DNA of 64,000 nucleotides, taken from contig NZ_JACRYL010000008.1 in NCBI RefSeq assembly GCF_014306625.1, forward strand, positions 1 to 64,000, in the 5' to 3' direction. The notes beneath the pieces are model-generated. The model did not search any database. It was given only the letters and a program-made list of their open reading frames with translations, and was not told the origin of the DNA. A program made the position numbers and the translations under genes. Origin of the DNA: Pedobacter fastidiosus (GTDB taxonomy: Bacteria > Bacteroidota > Bacteroidia > Sphingobacteriales > Sphingobacteriaceae). This document shows, one piece after another, positions 34,241-44,554 of this stretch; the stretch's first letter is position 1, and the number at the start of each line of letters is the position of its first letter.

Positions 34241-36454
34241 TTACTGAGCCTCTGTTAACTTTATAACAACACTGGTTCTACCCGAATTTACATCCGGGTT
34301 AAATCCTATCTTCATTAAGAAATCTCCACTGTAGATCTTACTTTCATCAATCGATGATTTTGTTCCCGGATATAGATTTATCTCTTTAAGCTTATATTTC
34401 TTTGCTGAATCAAGACCTTGCAGTTTAATTGGAAACTTACTGTTTTCGCCATATCTGTTATTTACTAAGTAATTAAAAATTATACCAGATGATTTAGCTA
34501 AATCTAGATAGAACATGGATGCAACGCTAGATTCTCTAGGATTGGATAAACGATATTGATCGCCTTGCCAAATGATGGTTTTATTTTCATTATAGCTTTT
34601 TATTGCTTCCTGGCAATATCGAAGATCATTTTCTGGAAGTTTGCTCACCACAATATCAAAACCTAGTTTTCCCATCATGGCCACATCGGTTCTAAATTTT
34701 ATAGGTTGTTTGCCCCAATCGGTAACATGGTTCGAGCTAGAAATTGCAGGATAGAAATAGGAATATTCCCATTGAATGAAAATACGCTCCATAGGATCAG
34801 TGTTATCACTTGGCCAAAATTCCGTAAAGTACTTAAGCGCAGCGTAATCTACCCGGCCACCACCACCAGAACAAAGCATCATTGGTACTTTTGGATATTT
34901 AGCTCTGATTCTTTCCAAAACCGAATATAATCCTTTAACATAGTCGATGTAAAAACTCGATTGATCTTTTAAATGTGATGAGTAAGCATTGTAAATTACC
35001 GCATTACAATCCCATTTAATGTACGCCAAAGTGGGATTATCAGTAAAAAGTTTATCTACAATTCCGTATACAAAGTTTTGAACTTCAGGATTGCTTAAAT
35101 CTAGAACCAATTGATTTCTAAAATAATATTCGTCACGTTTCGGTTGTTTTACAACCCAATCCGGATGTTTTTCATAAAGCTCACTTTTCGGATTTACCAT
35201 TTCCGGTTCAATCCAGATCCCGAATTTTACATTGTTATTCTGTGCTTCTTTAACCAAAGAAGAAATACCATTTGGCAACTTACTTTTATTTTCCTGCCAA
35301 TCGCCCAAGCCAGCATGATCATCATTTCGGGGATATTTGTTTCCGAACCAGCCATCATCCAATAAAAACATATCGACACCAAGCTTTTTTGTATCCTTTA
35401 ATAAATCAGCAAGTTTTTGTTCGTTAAAATCGAAATATGTTGCTTCCCAATTATTTAGAAGCGTTAATCGATCTCCCTTTCCATTTAACATCTGATAATT
35501 ACGGGCCCAGTTTTGAAGCTTACGACTTGCGCCTCCCTTTCCCTGATCAGAAAAAGTATAAAGAAACTTTGGTGTAACAAAGGTTTCGTTCGGTTTTAGC
35601 TTATATGGAGATACATAATTATTCATTCCTGCAATAATGCGGAGGTTATCCTGATAATCTAATTCCAGATCAACCCGAAAATTACCACTCCATTCCATGG
35701 CTCCGTACAAAACATTTCCCTGATTTTCTGTTGCAGGTTGATCCAAAGAAACCATAAATACCGAAGGCTGAAATAGATTTGCCCTGGTTCCCAATTTGCT
35801 ATCAAGCGTTTTAATACCGTGTGTTATTTTGCTTTCTTCTGGTTGCATTTCCTTTGCCCAATCGCCATGATATTGACGCAACCAAAAATTTTCCGCCTTT
35901 AAATGAAGATTAGCTGAGGCAAATTTTTGCAACACTACATCTCCCTTTTCATGGTGATCAATTTCTGTCCATTGTTCTACCACATCCTCTTTAAAGTATA
36001 ATTTATAATTTAGTTTAACATAAAAATCGTAAACCGGATCTTTAAGTACAACAGAAATAATAGATACATTATCGTCTATTTTTTGAGTGCCATGAGAACG
36101 ATATTCCAAATTGAGACTATTATTTCCATCACTATGAATAACGGAGATTGCGGGCTCTACTAAATTTCTAGATCCCGATGGAGTGTAAGCGGAATTTAAT
36201 TGCCCAGTGTAATCACTGGTTTGCTTGTATGTTTTGCTTATTTCTTTATATTCTTTTGCCGAATTAAGCTTTTTACCGAAGTATATCGTATTTACATCCT
36301 TACCTGCTTCAATTTGAAGTACAAGGGCATTATGTTCGGTTTCTATTGGAATGATTACTTGAGCGATTGTGATATTCGAAAACATCAAACTCACGATTGC
36401 AGTGCTAAAAGCGAACTTTAAAGATTTTATTACTTTATGGGATTGTTTATTCAT
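34241..36454 (-). CDS. GH36 alpha-galactosidase
   Basis: The protein has 737 residues, a typical GH36 length, with a signal peptide (about 1-31, ending ITIAQ). An N-terminal beta-sandwich (to about 310) precedes the TIM barrel. DMFLLDDGWFG, the nucleophile Asp in YIKWDCN near 481, SGGGGRVDYAAL, and the acid/base Asp in WPSDNTDPMER near 550 are diagnostic. It would release alpha-galactose from oligosaccharides in the periplasm. Monocistronic, with a -7 element upstream at 36509-36516. Confidence 0.95.
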   Translation of the reverse strand: MNKQSHKVIKSLKFAFSTAIVSLMFSNITIAQVIIPIETEHNALVLQIEAGKDVNTIYFGKKLNSAKEYKEISKTYKQTSDYTGQLNSAYTPSGSRNLVEPAISVIHSDGNNSLNLEYRSHGTQKIDDNVSIISVVLKDPVYDFYVKLNYKLYFKEDVVEQWTEIDHHEKGDVVLQKFASANLHLKAENFWLRQYHGDWAKEMQPEESKITHGIKTLDSKLGTRANLFQPSVFMVSLDQPATENQGNVLYGAMEWSGNFRVDLELDYQDNLRIIAGMNNYVSPYKLKPNETFVTPKFLYTFSDQGKGGASRKLQNWARNYQMLNGKGDRLTLLNNWEATYFDFNEQKLADLLKDTKKLGVDMFLLDDGWFGNKYPRNDDHAGLGDWQENKSKLPNGISSLVKEAQNNNVKFGIWIEPEMVNPKSELYEKHPDWVVKQPKRDEYYFRNQLVLDLSNPEVQNFVYGIVDKLFTDNPTLAYIKWDCNAVIYNAYSSHLKDQSSFYIDYVKGLYSVLERIRAKYPKVPMMLCSGGGGRVDYAALKYFTEFWPSDNTDPMERIFIQWEYSYFYPAISSSNHVTDWGKQPIKFRTDVAMMGKLGFDIVVSKLPENDLRYCQEAIKSYNENKTIIWQGDQYRLSNPRESSVASMFYLDLAKSSGIIFNYLVNNRYGENSKFPIKLQGLDSAKKYKLKEINLYPGTKSSIDESKIYSGDFLMKIGFNPDVNSGRTSVVIKLTEAQ

Positions 36455-36779
36455 TTGGTTAGGTTTTGGAGCACTGCCACTTTATTCATGTTAAAACAGC
36501 GTAGAGAACAAATATAAAATTTATAGCTTAACAGCTATTATTTCTTTCGATTTACATTTTATAAATTAATTATCTTGCAGGAAATATTTATATATCGCCA
36601 CCATATTGAAGTCATTTATTGTGTGCTCCTACCGTAAAATCTTAAGTAACCTATCTTCGGAGATTATTGAAACGCAAAACTTATTTATGCACTAATAATT
36701 TAACGGTAAAAGCAAAATTTCAAACTATGCGGCGATTAACACCAGTAGAATTTAAACAGTCCTTTTACAAAAATTAATT
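36455..36779. other. Divergent intergenic region between GH36 and tag
   Basis: On the minus strand TATATTTG (36509-36516) is a good -7 element for the GH36 gene, 55 bp from its start. No promoter was recognised for tag. Nothing else is seen. Confidence 0.5.
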
Positions 36780-37334
36780 ATGGCTTATTGCGATCATATA
36801 GAAACCATGCAACCCGAAGAGCGGAAAGCATTACACAAAAACTATCACGACAACCATTATGGATTTCCTATTCATGATGATAATGAGTTATTTGGGAGAT
36901 TGATACTTGAAATTAATCAGGCCGGTTTAAGTTGGGAAACGATTTTAAAAAAGGAAATTTCCTTTAGAAAAGCGTATAGTAATTTTGAGATTCAAAAGGT
37001 TGCCAATTATACTGAACAAGATCGAGAACGTTTATTAAATGACGCCGGAATTATCCGCAACAAGTTGAAAGTAAATGCTGCTATCGAGAATGCGAAAAGC
37101 ATTATGTCACTTCAGAAAGAATTTGGTTCTTTTGAAAAATGGTTAGAAAATCATCATCCTAAAACTAAAGAAGAATGGGTTAAGCTCTTTAAAAAAACAT
37201 TTAAATTTACAGGTGGAGAAATTGTTAACGAATTTTTAATGAGCATTGGTTACCTGCGTGGAGCTCATTCGCCTAACTGCGCTATTAATAAGAAAATCGA
37301 AAAACTACAGCCAATGTGGCTAAATAAAAAATAA
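36780..37334 (+). CDS. tag: DNA-3-methyladenine glycosylase I
   Basis: The protein has 184 residues, the usual Tag length. The structural zinc ligands of Tag are all in place: Cys4, His23 in YHDNHYG, His163 and Cys167 in AHSPNC. The active-site helix LEINQAGLSWETIL matches the family. It removes 3-methyladenine from alkylated DNA by base excision repair. It is not next to other repair genes. Start ATG 36780 gives Cys4 in register. Confidence 0.96.
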   Translation: MAYCDHIETMQPEERKALHKNYHDNHYGFPIHDDNELFGRLILEINQAGLSWETILKKEISFRKAYSNFEIQKVANYTEQDRERLLNDAGIIRNKLKVNAAIENAKSIMSLQKEFGSFEKWLENHHPKTKEEWVKLFKKTFKFTGGEIVNEFLMSIGYLRGAHSPNCAINKKIEKLQPMWLNKK

Positions 37335-37421
37335 TTGGATGAAAAATTTAGATTTTAAAACGATTAAAGAGCGATTAATAAACCTTTGAGAAATTTACCA
37401 CCGGTTGGAGAAACAACATCA

Positions 37422-37470
37422 TGGAAGGGGAGAAAAAATACCTTTGCTAATTAAATGATTAAGTCAAAAT
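37422..37470. repeat. Direct repeat, copy 1
   Basis: It opens with GGAAGGGGAGAAAAAATAC and continues with an AT-rich part ending GATTAAG.CAAAA. Copy 2 lies at 37713-37765, 291 bp downstream in the same orientation. Confidence 0.6.
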
Positions 37471-37712
37471 TTTTTATCCCCAACTGGTTTAAGAGTTCGC
37501 TAATTCAGCGGTCTCTTAAATCTATAATAAAAACGAAGACTTTGTCTTAAGATAAAACACTTACAAAGCAATAAAAAACAGAACCGCAAGCGGTGGGCTT
37601 TCTTTGAAATGTTTAATACAGAAAGCTAATTTCGGTCTGGAGACCTTGGTTTTCAAAAGGGATTTAAGTCGCCCTGCGGAAGACTTAAACCAGAACGGAC
37701 TTAAACCAGAAC

Positions 37713-37765
37713 TGGAAGGGGAGAAAAAATACTTTTCATTATTAAAGGATTAAGCTAAAAATTAT
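37713..37765. repeat. Direct repeat, copy 2
   Basis: It shares the GGAAGGGGAGAAAAAATAC block and GGATTAAGCTAAAA end with copy 1. It is preceded by the tandem ACTTAAACCAGAAC units. Confidence 0.6.
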
Positions 37766-37870
37766 TTTTCGAAAATTGAAGATAGAAAATTTAATTTCTT
37801 GAAGATGCAACCTTTATACTATTGCTACTGTCTTATGTACAGTTTAGTTTAGTTAATAATATGACTATGA

Positions 37871-37898
37871 GGGGCCACAATGGATGTTGTGGCCCTTT
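37871..37898 (+). terminator. Strong orphan terminator
   Basis: GGGCCACAA and TTGTGGCCC form a GC-rich stem around TGGATG, followed by TTTT. It points to the plus strand. The nearest plus-strand gene, tag, ends over 530 bp upstream, so an untranslated transcript may end here. Confidence 0.8.
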
Positions 37899-37913
37899 TA
37901 AATTTACTGTATA

Positions 37914-39029
37914 TTAATCGGATAAGTGCTCGTTTGAGTAATTTCTGCTGAATATTAGATAGGATATAATCAGGATTATCGGAACAGAATACCAAGTCAG
38001 TGCATAAAGGAAGCCTAAAAACAGAACATTAAAAATTAGAAATATCCAAAACAAAAAGCGTTTCATGTTATTGCCAATCGCATACATTATACTTCTATAT
38101 AGGAGTAAAATTGATAACCCTAATAAGATGATGCGACTAGAATGATCAAAACGTTGAGTAGTAACTAGCCATAAAATTTCTGGAAACAGTAATACTAAAT
38201 AATTTAAACATGGGCCAAGAAACATTTTAATTTTACTATAAGGAAAGTTATGCGAGAAATATAAAAAGCGCTCGTTAAAACCATATTCCTTATAAATAAT
38301 TATTGCATGCGCTGTAATTAAGATAATTATCGTTAAAGTGCCGATAGAAAATTCTTTCGCAGTTTCAGTGAAAAATAACGAAATACAAATTATAAATAGA
38401 TATGAAACAATCTTGGTGATTAAGAAAGTTAGTTTCATTTTATCCAACACTAGATAAGTAAAAAGAATAAAAAAAGGTTTTGCCCATTTTTTAGTAAGCG
38501 AGCCAGCTACTGTTGTTGCTCTTTTGTGGACAAGACTGTTTATTCTTTGAATATAACTATATGCAATGAAGGCATTAAGAAAAGCTAAAAACAACACAAT
38601 ACAAATTGGAAGTAAATAATAACCATAAATTAAGCCAATAACAGTTGCAAATATGGTGTAGATCCATAAGGGAAGAAAAATTTTGAACTGAACCAGAAAC
38701 CAGCTTTTAAACTGGATGTATTTTCTAAAAGATGTTGTGCTGTAAAATAAAAATTCATTATTAGCAATAGATAGTTGCTTTACAACGTACTGCCAACTTT
38801 TAAAGCCATAACCTAAACAAACTATAAAATAAATAATTAAAACCAGCGGACTACTTACTAGAGCCAAAGTTATGGCCAGATTCCATTCTGTTACTGCCCA
38901 CATTGGCACAGTACCAAAGGTATTTATAAAAAAGAAATAAATTATTAGAGTAGAAAATAAAAAAAGTAGTGCACCGGCATGCATTTTAAAAAAACCATTC
39001 GCAAATATCTTTTTGAGGATCTCCGTCAT
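37914..39029 (-). CDS. ABC transporter membrane protein
   Basis: The protein has 371 residues with about ten predicted hydrophobic helices and no soluble domain. It begins 6 bp after the ABC ATPase gene, so the two form a simple exporter. No substrate-binding protein is present. The membrane part is not one I can place in a named subfamily; it resembles ABC-2-like exporters of Bacteroidota. Confidence 0.75.
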   Translation of the reverse strand: MTEILKKIFANGFFKMHAGALLFLFSTLIIYFFFINTFGTVPMWAVTEWNLAITLALVSSPLVLIIYFIVCLGYGFKSWQYVVKQLSIANNEFLFYSTTSFRKYIQFKSWFLVQFKIFLPLWIYTIFATVIGLIYGYYLLPICIVLFLAFLNAFIAYSYIQRINSLVHKRATTVAGSLTKKWAKPFFILFTYLVLDKMKLTFLITKIVSYLFIICISLFFTETAKEFSIGTLTIIILITAHAIIIYKEYGFNERFLYFSHNFPYSKIKMFLGPCLNYLVLLFPEILWLVTTQRFDHSSRIILLGLSILLLYRSIMYAIGNNMKRFLFWIFLIFNVLFLGFLYALTWYSVPIILIISYLIFSRNYSNEHLSD

Positions 39030-39035
39030 AATTAC

Positions 39036-39668
39036 TTATGATGAAGGGTATAATTTCCCGTTTTCTAAAGAAAGCGTAATGACATTATTTAAGATCGAAA
39101 GATCAAATGGTTGATGAGAAGAAAGTATAAATCCCGTATTTTCCTTTTCATGTTTATCCTTAATCCATTGATAAAGCACTGAAAGAGAATCGATATCAAT
39201 TGTTATTAAAGGCTCATCTAAACAAATTAAAGTGGGATTTCCTAGAAATGCCAAAACCAAAGAAAGCTTTTTTAGCATTCCGCTAGAGTATGTACCGAGT
39301 GGATTGTTGAGATAATTGCCCATATCCATACTGTTTATATAATATTCGGCTTTAGTAATGCTTCCAGATTTGGCTTTTAGAAATAGCTTGATCATCTCAT
39401 TACCCGTTAAAAACTCTGGATAAATGGGTTCGGCATCCGCAAAATTTATTTTTTTACGATAGTCGACTCCATCCCTTTTTAAGTTTACTTCATTCAGAAA
39501 AATTTCACCATCAAAATGAAGAAAGCCACAAATTGATTTGAGCAAGGTACTTTTGCCAGATCCATTAATGCCTTTTAACCAATAAATCCCATTAGAAAGT
39601 TCCAACTCTCCTATTTCAACTATTTTTCTGGAATTGTAAGATTTTATAAAATTATGGAAACGGAGCAT
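39036..39668 (-). CDS. ABC transporter ATP-binding protein
   Basis: The protein has 210 residues. Walker A GINGSGKST (33-41), the signature YSSGMLKK (127-134), Walker B LICLDEP (147-153) and the switch His in LSSHQ near 184 are present. The signature begins YSSGM, as in many ABC-2-type exporters. The usual Q-loop Gln region reads FADAEPIYPE, without Gln. It energises the neighbouring membrane protein; substrate unknown. Confidence 0.93.
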   Translation of the reverse strand: MLRFHNFIKSYNSRKIVEIGELELSNGIYWLKGINGSGKSTLLKSICGFLHFDGEIFLNEVNLKRDGVDYRKKINFADAEPIYPEFLTGNEMIKLFLKAKSGSITKAEYYINSMDMGNYLNNPLGTYSSGMLKKLSLVLAFLGNPTLICLDEPLITIDIDSLSVLYQWIKDKHEKENTGFILSSHQPFDLSILNNVITLSLENGKLYPSS

Positions 39669-39807
39669 AAGCCATCAAAATGAAATAAGATTTGTGTTCC
39701 CGTTGAGATTGTTTTCAACAATGATTTGTTACAATCTAGGTCGTTTTTACCTATTTCTGTGATCTAAAACAGTAAATTTTAATCCATATTGAAATTTACG
39801 CTTAGAC

Positions 39808-40794
39808 TTAAATAACTAATTCATTTTCAAGATTTTTGCCAGATATAAATGCATCAGCATTGGCAAATGTTATACTTGCAATTTGTTCCATGGCCTCACG
39901 GGTAAAAAATCCCTGATGAGAAGTAATGAGCACGTTTGGAAAAGAAATCAATCTTGAAATAAGGTCATCCTGAATAACATCTTCTGATAAATCGTGAAAG
40001 AAAAGCTTTCCTTCCTGTTCGTAAACATCCAAGCCTAAATAACCCAACTGACCACTTTTAAGCGCCTCAATTACATCAGCTGTAGAAACAAGTCCGCCTC
40101 TACTGGTATTAATGAGCATGGCTCCTTTTTTAAAAAGCTTTAGTGTAATTGAGTTGATCATGTGATGGGTAGCATCCGTTAATGGACAATGCATGGAAAC
40201 AATTTCAGCATCGCAGAGTGCTTCTTCGAGTGTTCCATATTGTAAGCCTTCACTTTCTAATTCTGCATCGGGAAATGGATCGAATGCAATTATTTTACAA
40301 CCAAATCCTTTAAGAATTTTATAAAAAGCTTTGCCAATTTTCCCCGTTCCAATAAGCGCCACCTTGCAACCATGCAAGTTAAAGCCCATCAGTTTTTCTA
40401 AGGAAAAGTTTCCTTCACGTATCCGGTTGTAAGCTTTGTGTGTTTTCCGATTTAAGGTAAGGATCATCGCCATAGCGTGTTCTGCCACAGCTTCTGGAGA
40501 ATAAGCAGGAACCCTAAAAACTTTTATTCCAAGTTCTGTCGCAGTTTCCAAATCGACATGATTAAAGCCTGCACACCTCAGTAGAATAAGTTTCACGCCG
40601 TTATCATGAAGCAAAGAAATCAATTCTCGGTCTGCCCTATCATTTACAAAAATACAAGTGGCGTCAAATCCCTTAGTAAGCGACGCATTCTGTAAACTGA
40701 GCGCAGGTTCAAAAAAAACAAGATCATGCCTTGTATTAAAACGCTCAAGAAATTCCTGATCGTAATGGCAGGTACTGAATACGGCAATTTTCAT
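39808..40794 (-). CDS. ldhA: D-lactate dehydrogenase-like 2-hydroxyacid dehydrogenase
   Basis: The protein has 328 residues. The NAD-binding GTGKIG (149-154), catalytic Arg232 in NTSRGGL, Glu261 in DVYEQEG and His293 in TSHQGFF match D-isomer-specific 2-hydroxyacid dehydrogenases. The DVYEQEG...FFHD block is characteristic of the fermentative D-lactate dehydrogenase branch. It would reduce pyruvate to D-lactate with NADH in the cytoplasm. Single gene. Confidence 0.9.
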   Translation of the reverse strand: MKIAVFSTCHYDQEFLERFNTRHDLVFFEPALSLQNASLTKGFDATCIFVNDRADRELISLLHDNGVKLILLRCAGFNHVDLETATELGIKVFRVPAYSPEAVAEHAMAMILTLNRKTHKAYNRIREGNFSLEKLMGFNLHGCKVALIGTGKIGKAFYKILKGFGCKIIAFDPFPDAELESEGLQYGTLEEALCDAEIVSMHCPLTDATHHMINSITLKLFKKGAMLINTSRGGLVSTADVIEALKSGQLGYLGLDVYEQEGKLFFHDLSEDVIQDDLISRLISFPNVLITSHQGFFTREAMEQIASITFANADAFISGKNLENELVI

Positions 40795-40856
40795 AAAGAT
40801 GGGGTTTGGTGTAAGGTAGAGATATTAAATTGGATATTCCGAAAGGCCAATAAAAC

Positions 40857-40888
40857 AGCAGGCCTGTAATTTTCATTACAGGCCTGCT
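40857..40888 (-). terminator. Terminator of the GH2 gene
   Basis: AGCAGGCCTGTAAT (40857-40870) pairs with ATTACAGGCCTGCT (40875-40888) around TTTC. On the minus strand it is followed by GTTTTATT. Confidence 0.85.
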
Positions 40889-40911
40889 CCAATATCTTAA
40901 TAAAATAAAAA

Positions 40912-43900
40912 TTATTTTTTATCGGTTAGTAAAATCTGGTAACTGAAAGAGGTTGGCTTTGCATAAACCAAATAAGGTTCTAATGGTTTCGGACCACAGC
41001 CCCAGGAACCTACACCCAAGGTTTTGTGGCTAATGCATAAAACTGTGCCTTTACTTTTAGGTAGATCAATTTTATATTCTACATTTTCCATTTCCTCATC
41101 ACTGTAAGGTAATGCCGCAACTTGAAATAAGTCTTTTCCGTGTTTAACGCTTACGCTCAATCCACTTGTTGCCGTTACATTTGCCCAACGTACATCTTCA
41201 TGGTTTCCGCTTTCCATTGGTTTCTCATAAGGAGTCATTTGTTTAATTACGCTACTAGAATAATGACCAATGTCGAATCCACTTTTTCTATCCGCATAGT
41301 TTTCCATTGGTCCTCGACCTAAATAATCAAAGTTGTTCAAATCTTTATCAAGGAAAAGGCGAACGCCAATTCTGGCGAGAATGAGTTTTGGATCGCTAAA
41401 ATCTACATCATTTTCGGCATTTATCAATCCATTGCCATTGATGGTGTAAACCACATTGTGATGAATGGTAAAATCGTCTTTGCCGGTTCCGGTTAAGCTT
41501 ACTTTAATTTCTACAACACCTGTACTTAATTGAGTTGCCTTAACATCATTAGTTACCCATTTTATAGATTTTAAACCCTTTTTCATCCAATCGTCGTAAG
41601 CCCACATATCATCTTTACGGTGCGGTGCACGCCACAAATGAAGCATTGGGCCACCTTTATCCTGAAGAACATTTTTTCCATTTTTCTCCATTTTAGAGAA
41701 AGTTCCGTTAGTCTTATCAAATTCAAGGGCAAAATCAATTCCTTTTACACGAATAAAATCTTTCGAATCGTCTAATCCTAAATTGCCAGAAACTGCAACC
41801 GCTGTAGCCGGAATAGAAATTGGAAGTTCGAACTGTTGAGAAGCAACTTCATAACCTTTTTTAGCCCAATTTTTATCGCTAGATAAATCAAATGAAACTC
41901 TCAAGAAGTACTCTGCCCCTACTTTCGGACTAACTTTATAAGGGATTTTTAAATCTTTTTCTTCTCCTGGATTAATGGAACCTGTAGCAAATAAACCAGA
42001 AGCAAGCCTTTTACCATCTTCAGTTAGTTCCCATTTTGCTGTGAAAGTGTTGGTATTTGTAAACTGATAACGATTTTTGATGGTTACGATTCCATTTTTT
42101 AGATCTTTAGCTCTAATACTGATCCATTGATAAGCGTGTTTAAGTTCTGGATAATGCGGTTTTAAAGATCTATCAGAAAACACAACTCCTTTGTGGATAA
42201 AATATTGATCGTTAGGATACTCGCCAAAACCACCACCAAAAGCAGTAATTGGATGTTTAGGATCTCTATTATTGTAAATTCCCTGATCTTGCCATTCCCA
42301 AATGGCGCCACCTAATAAAGCAGGATATTTATCAAAAAGATCGTTATAAATATCAACCGAACCCATAGAATTGAACATCGCGTGTGCGTATTCGCATAAG
42401 TAAAACGGTTTGTTTAAACTCTGATCATTGGCGTGTCTTTCCAAGCTTGCAACATCAGTGTACATTTGGCTATCAATATCTGCCGGATTTCCTTTTCCAA
42501 TTCCAAAACCTTCGTAATGCGTTGGGCGTGTAGAATCTATTTCTTTTATTGCCTTTAATGCAGCTCTAAAATTTACGCCACCACTCCCATTTTCATTCCC
42601 TAAAGACCAAATAACAACCGATGGATGATTTTTGAAATTTTCTGTATTGGCCACATTTCGATCTATAATGGCAGCCTTTATTCTTGGTTCATCATTAAAT
42701 TCGTTCATTGCACCGTGACATTCTACATTTGCTTCGGCTACCAGATAAAGACCGTATTCGTCACACAGTTCGTACCAACGTGGGTCATCAGAGTAATGGC
42801 AAGTACGAACATGGTTGCAGTTTGCCTGCTTAATTAACAAAATATCCTGAATCATTTGAGCCTCAGTAACAGCATGACCAACATCTGGCCAGTTTTCGTG
42901 GCGATTTACACCTTTAAGTTTAATTGCAACACCATTCACCAAAAACTGTCTACCTTTAATTTCAACGCTGCGGAAACCTGTTTTTGAGCTAAGAATCTCA
43001 ACATCTTTAATTCCTTCTTTAAGCTTGATTACCGTTGTGTAAAGTTTTGGAGTTTCAGCAGTCCATTTTTCTGGATTGGTCACTTTCAATTTCAAATCGA
43101 CAATTACTTCTTCGCCAGGCTTTAAAGCACGTACAGTTTTTTTATTTGATGAACCAGCAACCAAAACATCACCATTATACAATGAAGCTTCAACAATTCT
43201 AGGCTTGGTTATAGATGTACCGTAATTTTTTATTTTGGTGGTTACGGCAACTTCGGCATTTTTAAACTGTTCATCTAGATTGGTTTTCACAAAGAAATCT
43301 CGAACATGCTCTTGTGGTGTACTCCAAAGCGTTACGTTCCTAAAAATACCACTCAAACGCCACATATCTTGATCTTCAAGATAACTTCCCGTGGTGAAGC
43401 GGTAAACCTCTACGGCCAGCATATTTTTTCCAGGTTGTAGATATTTTGTTAAATCGAATTCCGCAGCATTACGGCTATTTACACTATAACCAACCTTACG
43501 GCCATTTACCCAGATAAAAAATCCTGCATCAACACCATCGAATGTGATAAAAATTTTACGCCCTTTCCAATTTGCTGGAATGGTAAAATCACGACGATAA
43601 CTTCCAACAGGGTTTCTTTCTTTATAAGCCGTAAACTTTTCTGGAGGTGTACTCATTACCCTCGGGAAATCTTTTTGAAAGATGTAATTATAATTACTGT
43701 AATAAGGCGTACCGTATCCTTCTATCTGAAAGTTTGAGGGCACTTTAATTTCTTTCCACTCAGAAACGTCATAATTTGGTTTGTAAAAATTTACAGGGCG
43801 TTTTTGAGGCCAATCTACCCAATTAAATTTCCACATGCCATTTAAGCTTGTACTGAAGGTAGATGCGTGTCTATTAGCTACAAGTGCCTGCTTTAAACTT

Positions 43901-44100
43901 GCATAGGGCATTAAAGTGGCGTGTGAGGCTTCTTTATTAATGCCAATATTTTCTGGATCTTCTATTTCTTTTGGAACTGAAGCCGTATCCTGTTTAGAAA
44001 GAAAGTTGCCTTCCTTATGTTGTGCTCTTGCAACACTAATGTTGATTAAGGCGAGAACAACGAAAGCCTTTAAAATACTGTTAAAGTAAAATTTGCTCAT
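40912..44100 (-). CDS. GH2 beta-galactosidase (LacZ-type), secreted
   Basis: The protein has 1062 residues, the LacZ length, with a signal peptide (about 1-26, ending ARAQ). It has a jelly-roll domain (FKVPSNFQIEGYGTP..Y, YLEDQDMWRLSGIFR), a TIM barrel with acid/base Glu near 502 in WSLGNENGSG and nucleophile Glu near 571 in YLCEYAHAM, and a C-terminal beta-galactosidase small chain with YLGRGPMENYADR. It should cleave beta-galactosides, probably in the periplasm. It has its own terminator; it is not in an operon. Confidence 0.95.
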   Translation of the reverse strand: MSKFYFNSILKAFVVLALINISVARAQHKEGNFLSKQDTASVPKEIEDPENIGINKEASHATLMPYASLKQALVANRHASTFSTSLNGMWKFNWVDWPQKRPVNFYKPNYDVSEWKEIKVPSNFQIEGYGTPYYSNYNYIFQKDFPRVMSTPPEKFTAYKERNPVGSYRRDFTIPANWKGRKIFITFDGVDAGFFIWVNGRKVGYSVNSRNAAEFDLTKYLQPGKNMLAVEVYRFTTGSYLEDQDMWRLSGIFRNVTLWSTPQEHVRDFFVKTNLDEQFKNAEVAVTTKIKNYGTSITKPRIVEASLYNGDVLVAGSSNKKTVRALKPGEEVIVDLKLKVTNPEKWTAETPKLYTTVIKLKEGIKDVEILSSKTGFRSVEIKGRQFLVNGVAIKLKGVNRHENWPDVGHAVTEAQMIQDILLIKQANCNHVRTCHYSDDPRWYELCDEYGLYLVAEANVECHGAMNEFNDEPRIKAAIIDRNVANTENFKNHPSVVIWSLGNENGSGGVNFRAALKAIKEIDSTRPTHYEGFGIGKGNPADIDSQMYTDVASLERHANDQSLNKPFYLCEYAHAMFNSMGSVDIYNDLFDKYPALLGGAIWEWQDQGIYNNRDPKHPITAFGGGFGEYPNDQYFIHKGVVFSDRSLKPHYPELKHAYQWISIRAKDLKNGIVTIKNRYQFTNTNTFTAKWELTEDGKRLASGLFATGSINPGEEKDLKIPYKVSPKVGAEYFLRVSFDLSSDKNWAKKGYEVASQQFELPISIPATAVAVSGNLGLDDSKDFIRVKGIDFALEFDKTNGTFSKMEKNGKNVLQDKGGPMLHLWRAPHRKDDMWAYDDWMKKGLKSIKWVTNDVKATQLSTGVVEIKVSLTGTGKDDFTIHHNVVYTINGNGLINAENDVDFSDPKLILARIGVRLFLDKDLNNFDYLGRGPMENYADRKSGFDIGHYSSSVIKQMTPYEKPMESGNHEDVRWANVTATSGLSVSVKHGKDLFQVAALPYSDEEMENVEYKIDLPKSKGTVLCISHKTLGVGSWGCGPKPLEPYLVYAKPTSFSYQILLTDKK

Positions 44101-44554
44101 AATGTGTGTTAGTGGTTTGGTTATAATCTGTTAAAACAAAATATTAATTAAAGTAAAATCTAATGGCATAGACGGTTTAAATCATGTTTATCTGCCTACC
44201 AAATAAACAGATTAAATTTTTCTTAGTAAATCGTTTTAATAGATTTACTAAAGTACATTTTTTGTTAATATTTTACACATATTGTTCAAATTCCATTGAG
44301 AAATTTACAGAGTCTGTTTAAAAATGAAGGTGAAGATTTAAATCTTAAATCACCAAACATCGATTTTGAAAAGATTTAGCACTATTTAGCGTACTCTATT
44401 TAGTACTAAATCTATTCCTGCCCCCACCGTAAATTTAAATTAACACCTCTACTCTCTTTAACCTGCACTTATATATTTGTGGCTTGCCATTTGCAATAGG
44501 TTAAATAGAAGAGGCTTATTTTAAGCTAATTACTATTGATAAGGAGGAATAGAT
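44101..44554. other. Intergenic region upstream of the GH2 gene and of the A9 small gene
   Basis: No gene is seen on either strand. A plus-strand -7 element TATATTTG lies at 44472-44479. No clear promoter for the GH2 gene was found. Confidence 0.5.
44472..44479 (+). promoter_or_regulatory. -7 element for the A9 small gene
   Basis: TATATTTG matches TAnnTTTG. A weak TTTA lies at the -33 position. Transcription would start about 70 nt before ATG 44555. Confidence 0.5.

Larger units (their letters stand above)
37335..37913. other. Repeat-rich intergenic region, no gene
   Basis: The stretch holds two direct repeats starting TGGAAGGGGAGAAAAAATAC (37422-37470 and 37713-37765), two tandem ACTTAAACCAGAAC units (about 37683-37713), palindromic GGTCTGGAGACC, several hairpins and a strong terminator at 37871-37898. 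No open frame stands out. Confidence 0.6.

Noticed and set aside
44536..44554. TTG start at 44536 giving an unbroken 62-residue frame
   Set aside because: That start would place the Shine-Dalgarno AAGGAGG inside the coding sequence. The Shine-Dalgarno clearly serves ATG 44555 in the other frame.
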